The notes under the pieces are model-generated. The model worked only from the letters and a program-made list of their open reading frames with translations. It did no database searches and had not been told where the DNA came from. Positions 1-8,930 of a stretch of DNA of 64,000 nt are shown here, piece by piece. The stretch spans positions 62,001 to 126,000 of the forward strand of contig CAKPNJ010000001.1 of NCBI GenBank assembly GCA_934168365.1. The letters run 5' to 3'. The stretch comes from an uncultured Clostridia bacterium. Its GTDB lineage: Bacteria; Bacillota; Clostridia; TANB77; CAG-508. The position numbers were made by a program, and so were the translations under genes. The number at the start of each line of letters is the position of its first letter. Within the stretch, counting starts at the first letter, position 1.

Positions 1-360
1 TATACAGACCAAACTTTAAGAGATATAGCTTCTGAAACAATTCGTGAAAAGGCTTTAAAACTTTTACAAGACGAAGTGCCACACGGAATATTTGTAGAAG
101 TTGAAAAAATGAAAAGAGGTAAAACAAGAGATAATGAGCCAATTTTCAATATAGAAGCTACAATTTATTGCTTAAGAGATTCGCACAAAGGTATAATCAT
201 TGGAAAAAATGGTGCTATGCTTAAAAAAATTGGAACTTATGCAAGAGAAGATTTAGAAAAAGAACTACAAGATAAAGTTAATTTACAATTGTGGGTAAAA
301 GTACGCGAAGACTGGATAAATAATGATAAATTTGTAAAACTATTTAAAAATACAGACTAG
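1..360 (+). CDS. era: GTPase Era, C-terminal part (gene begins before the window)
   Basis: This is the 3' end of Era, the GTPase that binds the 3' end of 16S rRNA and helps 30S maturation. The reading frame is open from base 1, so the GTPase domain lies upstream. What is visible is the KH RNA-binding domain: EKALKLLQDEVPHG, then FVEVEKM, then a GKNGAMLKKIG stretch that matches the KH GxxG loop region, and the usual ending LWVKVREDW. The downstream order yqzL-recO is the standard Firmicutes arrangement and supports the call. A small inverted repeat (411-433) lies in the gap before the next gene. Confidence 0.95.
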   Translation, partial: YTDQTLRDIASETIREKALKLLQDEVPHGIFVEVEKMKRGKTRDNEPIFNIEATIYCLRDSHKGIIIGKNGAMLKKIGTYAREDLEKELQDKVNLQLWVKVREDWINNDKFVKLFKNTD

Positions 361-447
361 TTTTACAAATTATACCAGTATAAAATTTAAAAAGAAGCGA
401 AAGATAAAGTTAGAAGTAAAACTTCTAGAACAGGAGATGATGTGTAA

Positions 448-636
448 ATGATGGAAAAGCAAATTAAAGACCTAGCATGGAATACTTTTAAACAAACAGG
501 AAACATTGACACATTTATGGAACTAATGCAAGTAGAAAATATAGAAAAAAATGCAAAGCAAGATATAGCTAAAAATGTAGAGGAAACACAATATGGGAAT
601 ATTAAAAACGAAGGGGATCATCCTTTCAGAAAGTAA
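448..636 (+). CDS. yqzL: YqzL family small protein
   Basis: This is a 62-residue protein whose N-terminal half has the YqzL signature (KDLAWNTFKQTGNIDTF). YqzL is a small protein of unknown function found between era and recO in Bacillus and Clostridia, exactly its place here. A ribosome binding site (AGGAGAT, 432-438) precedes the ATG. The last 44 bases overlap the start of recO in another frame, which suggests translational coupling. The family is usually somewhat shorter; here the C-terminal tail is lysine and glutamate rich with no recognisable motif. Confidence 0.8.
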   Translation: MMEKQIKDLAWNTFKQTGNIDTFMELMQVENIEKNAKQDIAKNVEETQYGNIKNEGDHPFRK

Positions 637-1318
637 CATGAATGATTTTGATAAAATGGTAACTATACTTACTCCAAATGGTAAAATTGGGTGTGCGGCA
701 AAAGGGGCTAGAAGACCAAAAAGCCTTTTAATGTCAGGCACTCAATTTTTGTGCTTTGGAGAATATTTGCTATATCAAAGTAGTAACAGTTATCATATGA
801 ACTCATGTGACACAATTGAAGTTTTTTATAATATTCGCACAGATTTAGACAAGCTTAAATATGCTTCATACATTACAAAAATAATAAATGATGTAACAGA
901 TGAAAATCAAAATACATATAAAATTTTGCAATTATACTTAAACACTTTATACATGATATCAGAAGAAGAAAAAAACTTGGACTTCGTAATATCAGTATTT
1001 AAACTAAGACTTTGTTGTTTACTTGGTTTTATGCCAGAGATAAGAAAATGTGGCAATTGCAAAGCGCAAGAAGAATTGAACTATTTTAGTTTAAAAGATA
1101 ATTGTTTGAAATGTACAGCATGTGGTAAAATAGACAAAAGTGCAATACAAATATCAGATTCAACTAGAACTGCAATCCAATATATAGTATTAGCAGATGC
1201 TAAAAAAATATTTTCATTTAACATTTCAGATGAAAGCTTAAAAGAATTAGAACTAGTTACAAAGCTATATCTAAATGATAAATTAGAAAAAGAATACAAA
1301 TTAGAAGAGCTATTTTAA
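593..1318 (+). CDS. recO: DNA repair protein RecO
   Basis: RecO helps load RecA on SSB-coated single strands during RecFOR recombination and anneals single strands. The 241-residue protein has the N-terminal OB-fold opening (MGILKTKGIILSES, then GKIGCAAKGARRPKS) and the helical C-terminal domain with a four-cysteine zinc site (CGNC near residue 148 and CTAC near 171). The start overlaps yqzL by 44 bases. The stop is followed within 11 bases by the next gene, so era-yqzL-recO and perhaps the acyltransferase are one operon. Confidence 0.93.
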   Translation: MGILKTKGIILSESNMNDFDKMVTILTPNGKIGCAAKGARRPKSLLMSGTQFLCFGEYLLYQSSNSYHMNSCDTIEVFYNIRTDLDKLKYASYITKIINDVTDENQNTYKILQLYLNTLYMISEEEKNLDFVISVFKLRLCCLLGFMPEIRKCGNCKAQEELNYFSLKDNCLKCTACGKIDKSAIQISDSTRTAIQYIVLADAKKIFSFNISDESLKELELVTKLYLNDKLEKEYKLEELF

Positions 1319-1328
1319 AGGGGATTTT

Positions 1329-2723
1329 ATGAGTAATAATCAAAAGGTAAAATGGAGAAAATTAGATAATTCAGCAAAATTATTTCCGATAATATCAACA
1401 AAAAAATTTAGCACAATATTTCGTGTATCTGTTGTGTTAACAGAAACTATAGATCCAAAAAAATTAAAAAAGGCAACGGAAAAAGCCTTAGCTACTTTTG
1501 CAAATTTTAAAGTTAGACTAAGAACAGGATTTTTTTGGTATTATTTAGAGGAAAACAATAGAGAAATTATAGTGTATCCAGAGGATAGGTATCCTTGTAG
1601 ATATATAGGTTATAGAACAAATAATGGATACTTATTTAGAGTTTCTTATTACAACAATAAAATAAATGTAGAAGTGTTTCATGCCTTAACAGATGGCACA
1701 ACAGCTACAGAATTTGTAAAAACAATAGTATATGAATATTTGAATTTATGTCATGATTTTAATGAAAAATTTTCAGCAAAACAAATACAGCTACAAGTGC
1801 AAGACATAGAAGATAGTTATTTGAAAAATTATGATAAAAGCTTACATTTTAAAGACAATACAGGAAGAGCATACATTTTAAAAGGCAAAAAATTATTGCC
1901 ATATCAAGCAGGAACTACTCAAGTATTTATAGACTTAAAACCAATAATTAAAACCTGTAGAAGTCTAAAGGTTACAGTAACTGAGTATTTTACAGCTGTG
2001 CTAATATATTGCATATATCAACAACAAAAAAACACTAAAGATAAGAAAAGTATAAAAGTATGTATACCAGTAAATTTGAAAAAATTTTTTCCGTCTAATA
2101 CAATAACAAACTTTTTTACATATATGACTGTTGTTGCAGAAGCAGAAAAAATAGATTTGAATAATTTTGAAGCGATATTAGAATATGTAAGAGAATTCTT
2201 CCACGATAACTTACAAAAAGAAAGCTTAGCTAAAACTATGGCACATAATGTTAAATTGGGAAATCAAATACTTATAAGAATAATACCACTTTTTATAAAA
2301 AAATTGATATTGAAATTAGTATATGGAGAAATACAAAAATACACAACCACAACATTTTCAAACTTAGGAAAAGTGAACTTTCTGCCAGAATATGAGCAAT
2401 ATATACAAAATTTCTTTTTTATAATCGCACCGGAAAAAGCAGAAAAAATAAAATGTACAATATGCTCATATAAAGACAATATTGTGTTTTCAGTGGGATC
2501 TATTTTACAAGAAAATGATATTGAAAAAAGCTTTGCCGAATTCTTAGAAAAGAAAGGAATTAAAACTAAAATCATAACAAATGACATTTATGCAAAAGAG
2601 GCAAATGAATTATATCCTAAAATTGATAGTTCACCACTAATGAATATAATTAAACAAAGAAAACAAAAAGTAAAAAATGGAGTGACATTTAAGGAGACAT
2701 TTAAAAGAAAATTCCACATATAA
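1329..2723 (+). CDS. condensation/alcohol acetyltransferase-like protein
   Basis: This 464-residue protein belongs, as far as can be seen, to the chloramphenicol acetyltransferase/condensation superfamily. It has an HxxxD motif (HALTDGT near residue 117) in the right place for the catalytic histidine. In the second half, VCIPVNLKKFFPSNTITNF resembles the substrate-channel region of WES/condensation-like acyltransferases. The acyl donor and acceptor cannot be inferred. It starts 11 bases after recO behind AAAGGGGAT and is followed 20 bases later by an alpha/beta hydrolase, so the pair may make and break an ester or amide. No signal peptide is seen. Confidence 0.6.
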   Translation: MSNNQKVKWRKLDNSAKLFPIISTKKFSTIFRVSVVLTETIDPKKLKKATEKALATFANFKVRLRTGFFWYYLEENNREIIVYPEDRYPCRYIGYRTNNGYLFRVSYYNNKINVEVFHALTDGTTATEFVKTIVYEYLNLCHDFNEKFSAKQIQLQVQDIEDSYLKNYDKSLHFKDNTGRAYILKGKKLLPYQAGTTQVFIDLKPIIKTCRSLKVTVTEYFTAVLIYCIYQQQKNTKDKKSIKVCIPVNLKKFFPSNTITNFFTYMTVVAEAEKIDLNNFEAILEYVREFFHDNLQKESLAKTMAHNVKLGNQILIRIIPLFIKKLILKLVYGEIQKYTTTTFSNLGKVNFLPEYEQYIQNFFFIIAPEKAEKIKCTICSYKDNIVFSVGSILQENDIEKSFAEFLEKKGIKTKIITNDIYAKEANELYPKIDSSPLMNIIKQRKQKVKNGVTFKETFKRKFHI

Positions 2724-2742
2724 AATAGTTAGGAAACGGAAT

Positions 2743-3618
2743 ATGAAGAAAGTAATAAAAATAATTGTAATAATATTTATAGCTATATTACTAGGAGCGA
2801 TAATTGAAGCGATTTATTGGCTTAATGGCAACATAGAAGCTAAACCAAGTGAAGAGAAAAACTATAATATAGCTGAAGAAAAATTTGCACAAAGGAAAGT
2901 ATTTGTTCTTACACCAAAGACTGAGAAATCAAACAAAGTGATATTGTATTTACATGGTGGAGCTTATGTTGGAGAAATCGAACAGGAACATTGGCTATTT
3001 TTCAATGAAGTAATAAAAGACACAAATGCTACTATAATAGTGCCAGATTACCCTTTAGCACCACAGTATAACTATGAAGATGCATTTAATATGGTTTTAC
3101 CACTATATGAAAAAATATTAGAAAAAGTTAAACAAGAAAACTTAATACTAATGGGAGACTCAGCAGGAGCAGGAATGAGTCTATCACTTGTACAAAAAAT
3201 AGCAGAAGATAAGCTTGTACAGCCAAGCAAAACAATTCTAATTTCACCATGGTTAGATGTAACTATGTCAAATAAAGAAATAGATGAAGTTCAAAAAAGA
3301 GATACAAAATTAAACAAAAACATTCTAAAAATAGTGGGAATAGTTTATGCAAAAACAGAAGAAAATACAACAAATTATCTAGTAAGCCCAATTTATGGAA
3401 AGCTAGAGGATTTAAAGAATATAGTTGTATATACAGGAACAAACGATATTTTAAATCCAGATGTGCATATATTAGAACAGAAATTGGATGGAATTAAAAT
3501 AAATGAATATGAAGGAGCAATACATAACTGGATATTAGAAAAATATGTTGACGAGAAATACAATAATGAACTGTCACAGAAAGCTTATGAAAATTTAATT
3601 TATGAATTAAATAATTAA
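2743..3618 (+). CDS. alpha/beta hydrolase, HSL-type esterase, membrane-anchored
   Basis: This is a 291-residue serine hydrolase. An N-terminal hydrophobic helix (residues 5-27, probably an uncleaved anchor) is followed by the HGGAY oxyanion-hole motif typical of hormone-sensitive-lipase/type IV esterases and the nucleophile elbow GDSAGAG. A late histidine in GAIHNW completes the expected triad together with an Asp in TGTNDILNPD. The substrate is unknown; acetylated cell-surface polymers or short esters are possible. It follows the acyltransferase-like gene closely and probably shares its transcript. A possible promoter of the next gene begins about 60 bases after the stop. Confidence 0.75.
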   Translation: MKKVIKIIVIIFIAILLGAIIEAIYWLNGNIEAKPSEEKNYNIAEEKFAQRKVFVLTPKTEKSNKVILYLHGGAYVGEIEQEHWLFFNEVIKDTNATIIVPDYPLAPQYNYEDAFNMVLPLYEKILEKVKQENLILMGDSAGAGMSLSLVQKIAEDKLVQPSKTILISPWLDVTMSNKEIDEVQKRDTKLNKNILKIVGIVYAKTEENTTNYLVSPIYGKLEDLKNIVVYTGTNDILNPDVHILEQKLDGIKINEYEGAIHNWILEKYVDEKYNNELSQKAYENLIYELNN

Positions 3619-3678
3619 AGCTTAAAAAATCAATGTTAAAGTACTTGCAAAGTGCTATAAATCAACAAAAACTAGAAA

Positions 3679-3707
3679 TTGACACAGAACGCAAAATATG
3701 ATATAAT
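3679..3707 (+). promoter_or_regulatory. sigma-A type promoter
   Basis: TTGACA at 3679-3684 and TATAAT at 3702-3707 are separated by 17 bases. The site lies in the 139-base gap before the glycosyltransferase gene and is correctly placed to drive it and the following CDP-glycerol transferase. Confidence 0.75.
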
Positions 3708-3757
3708 TTTATAGTTAGATTTTGTGATTTTATAGTACGAATGTTAAGGAGAAGAGC

Positions 3758-4993
3758 ATGGGCAAGACGATTCAATTTGGGTTGGGTTTTGTAACAGGAA
3801 GACCTAATGTATGTAAAGTAATAAATAATACTTATGAACAATTAGTAAACCAATTTAAAGATTTAGATGACAAAGTTGAACTAACAGCCTTTGTTTTATT
3901 TGATTTAGGGTATCAATATACAACAAGGGTTGATTTTTATGGCTTAATGCCGAATGTATATAAAGATATAAAAATTAAATATATTACTCCAGAAGACATT
4001 GAAGAAATGAAAAAAAGGTTAATAGGAAGAGAAAGGCTAACTAAGGAAGAAGCAGAATTGTTTTTTGGACATGGACATGCAAAAGGCAGAAACACTTTAA
4101 TGTATTATGCACTATTAAGAGGTATGGACTATTTGCTATTTTGGGATGATGATGAATATCCTGTAGCTTGTATAAAAGATGAAGGTGCAAAAGAAATTAC
4201 ATGGAAAAAGCAAGATAATGTGCGTATGCATTATAACTATATACAGGATGCAGATGTAACAATAGGATATCATTGTGGATATATATCACCTATTCCATAT
4301 GTTGAACTAAATGAAGATGTTGACGAAAGACTATTTAGGCAATACATAGAAGCAATTAGTAATGATATAATTTCATGGGATTCAATAAAAGAAAAATTTA
4401 CAAAATATAATGGAGTTACATATGCAAATAATGAAATTAGTAATGGAGAAGGAGCATATGAACTTGAAAGTGATGGAATAGGGAAATGGGTTGCAGGTTC
4501 TACCTTATGTTTAAACCTAAAACATATTGATAAAATACCAGCATTTTATAACCCAGAAGGTGCAAGAGGAGAAGACACATTCTTTTCTACTAAATTAAAT
4601 GACTCAAAGGTAGTAAGAGTACCTGTTTATCATTTCCATGATGGATTTTTAAAATATACAAATATATTAAGGGAAAAATACCCAAAAACTTTAAGAAAAA
4701 TAAAAGTTGAAGATGAACAAATTGCTAAGAGATTTATTCAAGCTTCAAGAGGCTGGATTAAATATAAACCACTATTTCAATACATAACACATAAAGAAAT
4801 ATATAAAGAGAAAATTAAAGAGACATACGAAAAATTAAAAACAGGAATTATAGAAGTAAATAAATTATTTGAAAATGAAGATTGTAATGTATTGTTAGAA
4901 GACTTAACTAAGTATGACAAAAATGTAAAAAAACATTATAATGAATATTTAAAAACAAATGAGATTTGGGACAAGCTAAAATCAGAAATATAA
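3758..4993 (+). CDS. putative GT-A fold glycosyltransferase
   Basis: This 411-residue protein resembles GT-A glycosyltransferases. A beta strand with an acidic cluster (LLFWDDDEYP, near residue 130) could be the DxD metal-binding motif. A later GEDTFFSTKL followed by HFHDGFL (near residue 270-290) resembles the acceptor/base region of GT2-like enzymes. No membrane segment is seen, so a cytoplasmic, membrane-associated role is likely. The neighbour 14 bases downstream is a CDP-glycerol glycerophosphotransferase, which suggests a role in building a teichoic acid-like or other surface polymer. The sugar used cannot be deduced. A strong promoter (3679-3707) and an AAGGAGAAG site lead it. Confidence 0.55.
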   Translation: MGKTIQFGLGFVTGRPNVCKVINNTYEQLVNQFKDLDDKVELTAFVLFDLGYQYTTRVDFYGLMPNVYKDIKIKYITPEDIEEMKKRLIGRERLTKEEAELFFGHGHAKGRNTLMYYALLRGMDYLLFWDDDEYPVACIKDEGAKEITWKKQDNVRMHYNYIQDADVTIGYHCGYISPIPYVELNEDVDERLFRQYIEAISNDIISWDSIKEKFTKYNGVTYANNEISNGEGAYELESDGIGKWVAGSTLCLNLKHIDKIPAFYNPEGARGEDTFFSTKLNDSKVVRVPVYHFHDGFLKYTNILREKYPKTLRKIKVEDEQIAKRFIQASRGWIKYKPLFQYITHKEIYKEKIKETYEKLKTGIIEVNKLFENEDCNVLLEDLTKYDKNVKKHYNEYLKTNEIWDKLKSEI

Positions 4994-5007
4994 AGGAAAT
5001 TGTATTT

Positions 5008-6627
5008 ATGAAAAAAAGTGTTAATTTAGTTAATGTTAAAATTGTTGAAGATAGAATTGCAAACATTGAGATTTTATATAAAACAAATAATGAAACTCAT
5101 AATATAAAAGCATATTTAAAAACTGAACATCAAAACTATGATTTTGATGTTCAAACATATTCATTTTCACAAGAAGTGAATTATAATAAACTTACTTTAA
5201 ATATAAAAATTGACACCGAAAATATATACAAATTTATCTTAGAGGATAATAACCAAAAGTTTGAAGATGTAGAATTCTTAGACAACAAAGACAAAAAAAT
5301 AAATGAACTAGAAATACCATATAAAGTTTTTATAAAAGGCTCTACTCTAGCTATAGACGGTGAAACGGCAACATTTACTGTGACAAAATACAAAATATTT
5401 GGAAAACTTAAATATGAATTATCTAAAATATTTAAAGCTAGAAAATTATATCACAAATGGTATATTCTAAATTTGTTTAAAACAGGAGAAAAATATTATT
5501 TATTAAATGACAGAATTATGTATGGAGACGATAATGCAGAGCAATTGTTTAGATACATAAATCAAGAAGACAAAAATTTTAGTAAATACACGTATTTCGT
5601 GTTAGATAAAAATTCCCCTAATTTTAAAGATATTAGCAAAGCTGGAAAAGTGCTAAAATATGGGTCTTTAAAGCATAAATTAAAATACATAAATAGCAAA
5701 ATGATAATGTCATCACATGCTAGTTATTATGACAGAGTATTTAATCCATTTAATGAACAAGAAATGTCAGTTTATAAAGATAAAATAAATAAACAATTTG
5801 TATTTTTACAACATGGAGTTATAATGAATGATGTTCATAACTTTTTGAACAGAGAGCACATTATAGCAGATTTATTTATTACAACTACAAAGCCAGAATA
5901 TGAGGATATAGCACAAAACTATATGTATGATAAAAATGCAATTGTATGTACTGGACTTGCTAGGTTTGATAGACTAAAAGATGAAAGAAAAAAGATAATT
6001 TTAATAGCACCTACTTGGAGAGCGTTTTTAGAAAATGTAGAATACTCAAATGACAAAGAAAACTCACTAGAGGAGTCAGAGTTTTATAAAAAATATCAAA
6101 GCTTATTAAACAAAAAAGAAATATTAGATGAAATAAAAAAATATGGATACAAAATTCAGTTTTTGTTACATCCAGCATCAGAAAAATATAAGCAAAGCTT
6201 TTTAAATTTACAAAATGAAAACGTAGAGGTTTTATCAACCAAAGATATAAGATACTCTACATTATTTAAAGAATGTGCATTATTTATTACAGACTATTCA
6301 AGCACACATTTTGATGTAGCATTTTTACAAAAACCAATTATATATTATCAATTTGACCAAGAAAAATTCTTTACAGCACATTATAATAGAGGCTATTTTG
6401 ACTATGGAAAAGATGGATTTGGAGAATTGATTAAAGATGAAGACGATATAGTAAACAAAATTATTTTTTACATAAAAAATAATTGCCAAATAGAAGAAAA
6501 ATATAAAAACACTATAGAAAACACATTTCATTATTTAGATCATAATAATTCAAAAAGAACTTTAGAAGAAATAAAAAAAATAAGTAAAAAACATGAAAAA
6601 AATTATAGATTTAATTTAGTACACTAA
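5008..6627 (+). CDS. CDP-glycerol glycerophosphotransferase family protein
   Basis: This 539-residue protein has the C-terminal domain of the TagB/TagF family, which transfers glycerol phosphate from CDP-glycerol to teichoic acid primers or polymers at the inner face of the membrane. Visible motifs include FLQHGVIMNDVHN (family histidine), ILIAPTWR, a LLHPASE segment and ITDYSSTHFDVAFL, the most conserved block. The N-terminal ~170 residues look like an all-beta accessory region. I chose ATG 5008 because it has AAAGGA directly upstream; an in-frame ATG at 4966 lies inside the previous gene. No tag/tar partners are adjacent, so the polymer is uncertain. Confidence 0.82.
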   Translation: MKKSVNLVNVKIVEDRIANIEILYKTNNETHNIKAYLKTEHQNYDFDVQTYSFSQEVNYNKLTLNIKIDTENIYKFILEDNNQKFEDVEFLDNKDKKINELEIPYKVFIKGSTLAIDGETATFTVTKYKIFGKLKYELSKIFKARKLYHKWYILNLFKTGEKYYLLNDRIMYGDDNAEQLFRYINQEDKNFSKYTYFVLDKNSPNFKDISKAGKVLKYGSLKHKLKYINSKMIMSSHASYYDRVFNPFNEQEMSVYKDKINKQFVFLQHGVIMNDVHNFLNREHIIADLFITTTKPEYEDIAQNYMYDKNAIVCTGLARFDRLKDERKKIILIAPTWRAFLENVEYSNDKENSLEESEFYKKYQSLLNKKEILDEIKKYGYKIQFLLHPASEKYKQSFLNLQNENVEVLSTKDIRYSTLFKECALFITDYSSTHFDVAFLQKPIIYYQFDQEKFFTAHYNRGYFDYGKDGFGELIKDEDDIVNKIIFYIKNNCQIEEKYKNTIENTFHYLDHNNSKRTLEEIKKISKKHEKNYRFNLVH

Positions 6628-6654
6628 AATATGTAAAAAGGGATGATGTAATAA

Positions 6655-7117
6655 ATGGAAAACTATATTGTAAAAAGATATGAAGAAAATGCTCAATTAG
6701 AAAAAGCAATAAAAAGTTTAACTAATCAAGTTATGGTTGTAGAAAATCGGCTTTGAAATTTTTAGCAAGAACTATTTAGAAAAAAACTACAATGACGAGG
6801 ATTTATACATATGGTATATAGAGCAAGAAGGCAAAATACTAGCGACAATGATGCTTAAGAAGTTGGAAGACAGTGTTGGCAGAATTGAAAATGTTTGTTG
6901 TGATATAGAATATAGAGGAAAAGGTTTGGCAAAACAACTGTTAGATGAAGTATTTAGTTTTGCAATTCAAACTCTCAATTTAGAGAAGTTACAATTAGGA
7001 ACTTATGAAAGCTTAGGTAGAGCAATTAATTTTTATTTAAAAAACGGTTTTGTTGAAAAAGAGGAGTTGAGAGATTCTACCACACATGCTAGATATTATG
7101 AAATGATATTAAATTAA
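6655..7117 (+). CDS. GNAT acetyltransferase, split by a +1 frame break at an in-frame CGG
   Basis: Read straight, the ATG at 6655 gives 31 residues up to VVVEN-like sequence (QVMVVEN), then CGG CTT TGA. If the C at 6748 is skipped, translation continues as GFEIFSKNYLEK and runs to 7117, for a 153-residue protein, the usual length of a GNAT enzyme. The acetyl-CoA loop is CDIEYRGKGLAKQLL (compare RGxGxG/A), followed by AINFYLKNGFVEKEE, the classic beta6-alpha4 end. The substrate is unknown. The break is either mutational or a recoding site; two other genes here break in the same way. The gene lies 27 bases after the CDP-glycerol transferase gene. Confidence 0.75.
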
Positions 7118-7130
7118 AGAGGAAAATTAA

Positions 7131-7688
7131 ATGTATTTAATAGTAGGACTAGGAAATCCTGAGCCAGAGTATAGCTACACAAGGCATAATATGGGATTTG
7201 ACGTAATTAATAAAATAGCAAGAAAATGTGAAATTGATATTTCAAGAACAAAATTTAATGGTTTATATGGAAGTGGGATTATAAAAGACGAAAAGGTTAT
7301 TTTATTAAAACCACAAACGTATATGAATCTAAGTGGTCAATCCATAAAACCATTTGTGGACTTTTACAAAATACCATTGGAAAACGTAATAGTTATATAT
7401 GACGATATGGATGTTTCAGTAGGAAGTATCAAAATAAGAAAAAAAGGCGGACCAGGAACACATAATGGTGCAAAGTCTGTAGTACATGAGCTTGTATCAG
7501 AAGACTTTCCAAGAATTAGAGTTGGAATTGGTAAGCCAGTGGATGAATATGATGCAATTGATTATGTTATAGGAAAATTAGATGAAGAAAAATATAAGGC
7601 ATTAGAAGTGGGAATAAATAGGGCTGCAGATGCAACTATTTATTATATAGAACACGGAATAGATAATGCAATGAATAAGTTTAATTAA
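7131..7688 (+). CDS. pth: peptidyl-tRNA hydrolase
   Basis: Pth releases tRNA from stalled peptidyl-tRNA, which is essential for tRNA recycling. The 185-residue protein has the whole family signature: VGLGNPEPEYSYTRHNMGF with the catalytic histidine, KPQTYMNLSGQS, the DDMDVSVG block and the GGPGTHNGAKS loop. The length is normal. It has GAGGAAAAT as its ribosome binding site. It is followed 20 bases later by the RNase E/G gene, a common clostridial neighbourhood. Confidence 0.97.
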   Translation: MYLIVGLGNPEPEYSYTRHNMGFDVINKIARKCEIDISRTKFNGLYGSGIIKDEKVILLKPQTYMNLSGQSIKPFVDFYKIPLENVIVIYDDMDVSVGSIKIRKKGGPGTHNGAKSVVHELVSEDFPRIRVGIGKPVDEYDAIDYVIGKLDEEKYKALEVGINRAADATIYYIEHGIDNAMNKFN

Positions 7689-7708
7689 CAGCTATAGAAA
7701 GGGAAAGT

Positions 7709-8914
7709 ATGCAAGAGGTAATAATTAGTCAAGACAAGCAAAACAATAAAATAGTTGCTCTAGTAGAAAATGGAAAATTAGTTGAAAAATATGAGGAAAG
7801 ACCAGAGCAAAAAAGACTAGAAGGAAATATATATTTAGGAAAAGTAGAAAATGTATTAGTTGGTATGCAAGCTGCTTTTGTTGATATTGGAGTAGAAAAA
7901 AATACTTTTATACATATAAAAGATATTATTCCAAAAGTAAGCAATGAAACAGGTAACAAAAACGAAACATTAAGCAAATATGATATAAAAAATTATATAC
8001 ACACAGGAATGCCAATATTAGTACAAGTAAAAAGGGACAGCACAAATAAAAAAGGTGCAAGAGTTTCTACACATGTTACTATCCCAGGCAGATTTGTAGT
8101 GTTAATGCCAAATTCAGAGTTTATTACAATTTCTAAAAAAATCGAAAAAGACCAAGAAAGAAAAAGACTTACAGACTTAGCAAAAAGTGTTTTACCACAA
8201 GGCTTTGGACTTATTATAAGAACTTCAGCAGAAGGAAAAGAAAAAGAACTAATACAAAAAGATATAGAGGGAGTTATACAACAATATAACGAAATAATTA
8301 AAAAGGCTCAAGCTCTTGAAAAATCAAGCAACTTTAATCCAGTAGATCTATACTCAAACAATGGAATTGTAGAAAAAATATTAACTGATATTATTGACCA
8401 AGATTTACAAAGAATAATAACTAACAATTTAGAAATAAACAAATATGTTCAAAAGTTTTTACAAGATACAGGACTTGAATCAAAGATAAAATTAGAGTTA
8501 AAACAAAATGAAAATGTGTTAAATATATATGATATAGAAGATCAAATAGAAAAATCGAATAATCGTAAAATCTGGTTGAAATGTGGAGGTTTTATAACTA
8601 TTGATAAAACAGAAGCTTTAACAGCAATTGATGTGAATTCAGGTAAATATGTAGGTAGCAAAGATTTAGAACAAACAGTATTTACAGTTAATAAAGAGGC
8701 AACTATTGAAATTGCAAAACAACTACGATTAAGAGATATCGGCGGAATTATAATTATAGATTACATAGATATGGAGAAAAAAGAAACAAAACAAAAAATA
8801 CTAGAAATATTAGAAGAACACGTAAAAAAAGACCGTTCAAAAATCCAGATAGTAGGGTTCACACCATTAGATCTACTTGAAGTTACAAGAAAGCATATGT
8901 GTAGTAATGATTAG
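7709..8914 (+). CDS. rng: ribonuclease E/G family protein
   Basis: This 401-residue endoribonuclease of the RNase E/G family takes part in rRNA and mRNA processing. It has the S1 domain near the N-terminus (EGNIYLGKVENVLVGMQAAF, GVEKNTFIHI) and the catalytic DNase I-like region with the Mg-binding pair seen as TAIDVNSGK and IIIIDYIDM. It ends shortly after GFTPLDLLEVTRK with only a single cysteine in the tail. The Zn-link CPxC and the small domain of E. coli RNase E/G are therefore absent, giving a short form. The start has GAAAGGGAAAG upstream. Confidence 0.9.
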   Translation: MQEVIISQDKQNNKIVALVENGKLVEKYEERPEQKRLEGNIYLGKVENVLVGMQAAFVDIGVEKNTFIHIKDIIPKVSNETGNKNETLSKYDIKNYIHTGMPILVQVKRDSTNKKGARVSTHVTIPGRFVVLMPNSEFITISKKIEKDQERKRLTDLAKSVLPQGFGLIIRTSAEGKEKELIQKDIEGVIQQYNEIIKKAQALEKSSNFNPVDLYSNNGIVEKILTDIIDQDLQRIITNNLEINKYVQKFLQDTGLESKIKLELKQNENVLNIYDIEDQIEKSNNRKIWLKCGGFITIDKTEALTAIDVNSGKYVGSKDLEQTVFTVNKEATIEIAKQLRLRDIGGIIIIDYIDMEKKETKQKILEILEEHVKKDRSKIQIVGFTPLDLLEVTRKHMCSND

Positions 8915-8930
8915 TGAAAGGGATGTATAA

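Noticed and set aside
4966..5007. Earlier start of the CDP-glycerol transferase
   Set aside because: It lies inside the previous gene and has no ribosome binding site; ATG 5008 has AAAGGA.
6655..7117. Simple pseudogene or sequencing error as explanation of the GNAT break
   Set aside because: Not excluded, but the same C-before-GGN pattern at CGG in plsC and the flavoprotein makes independent random errors less likely.
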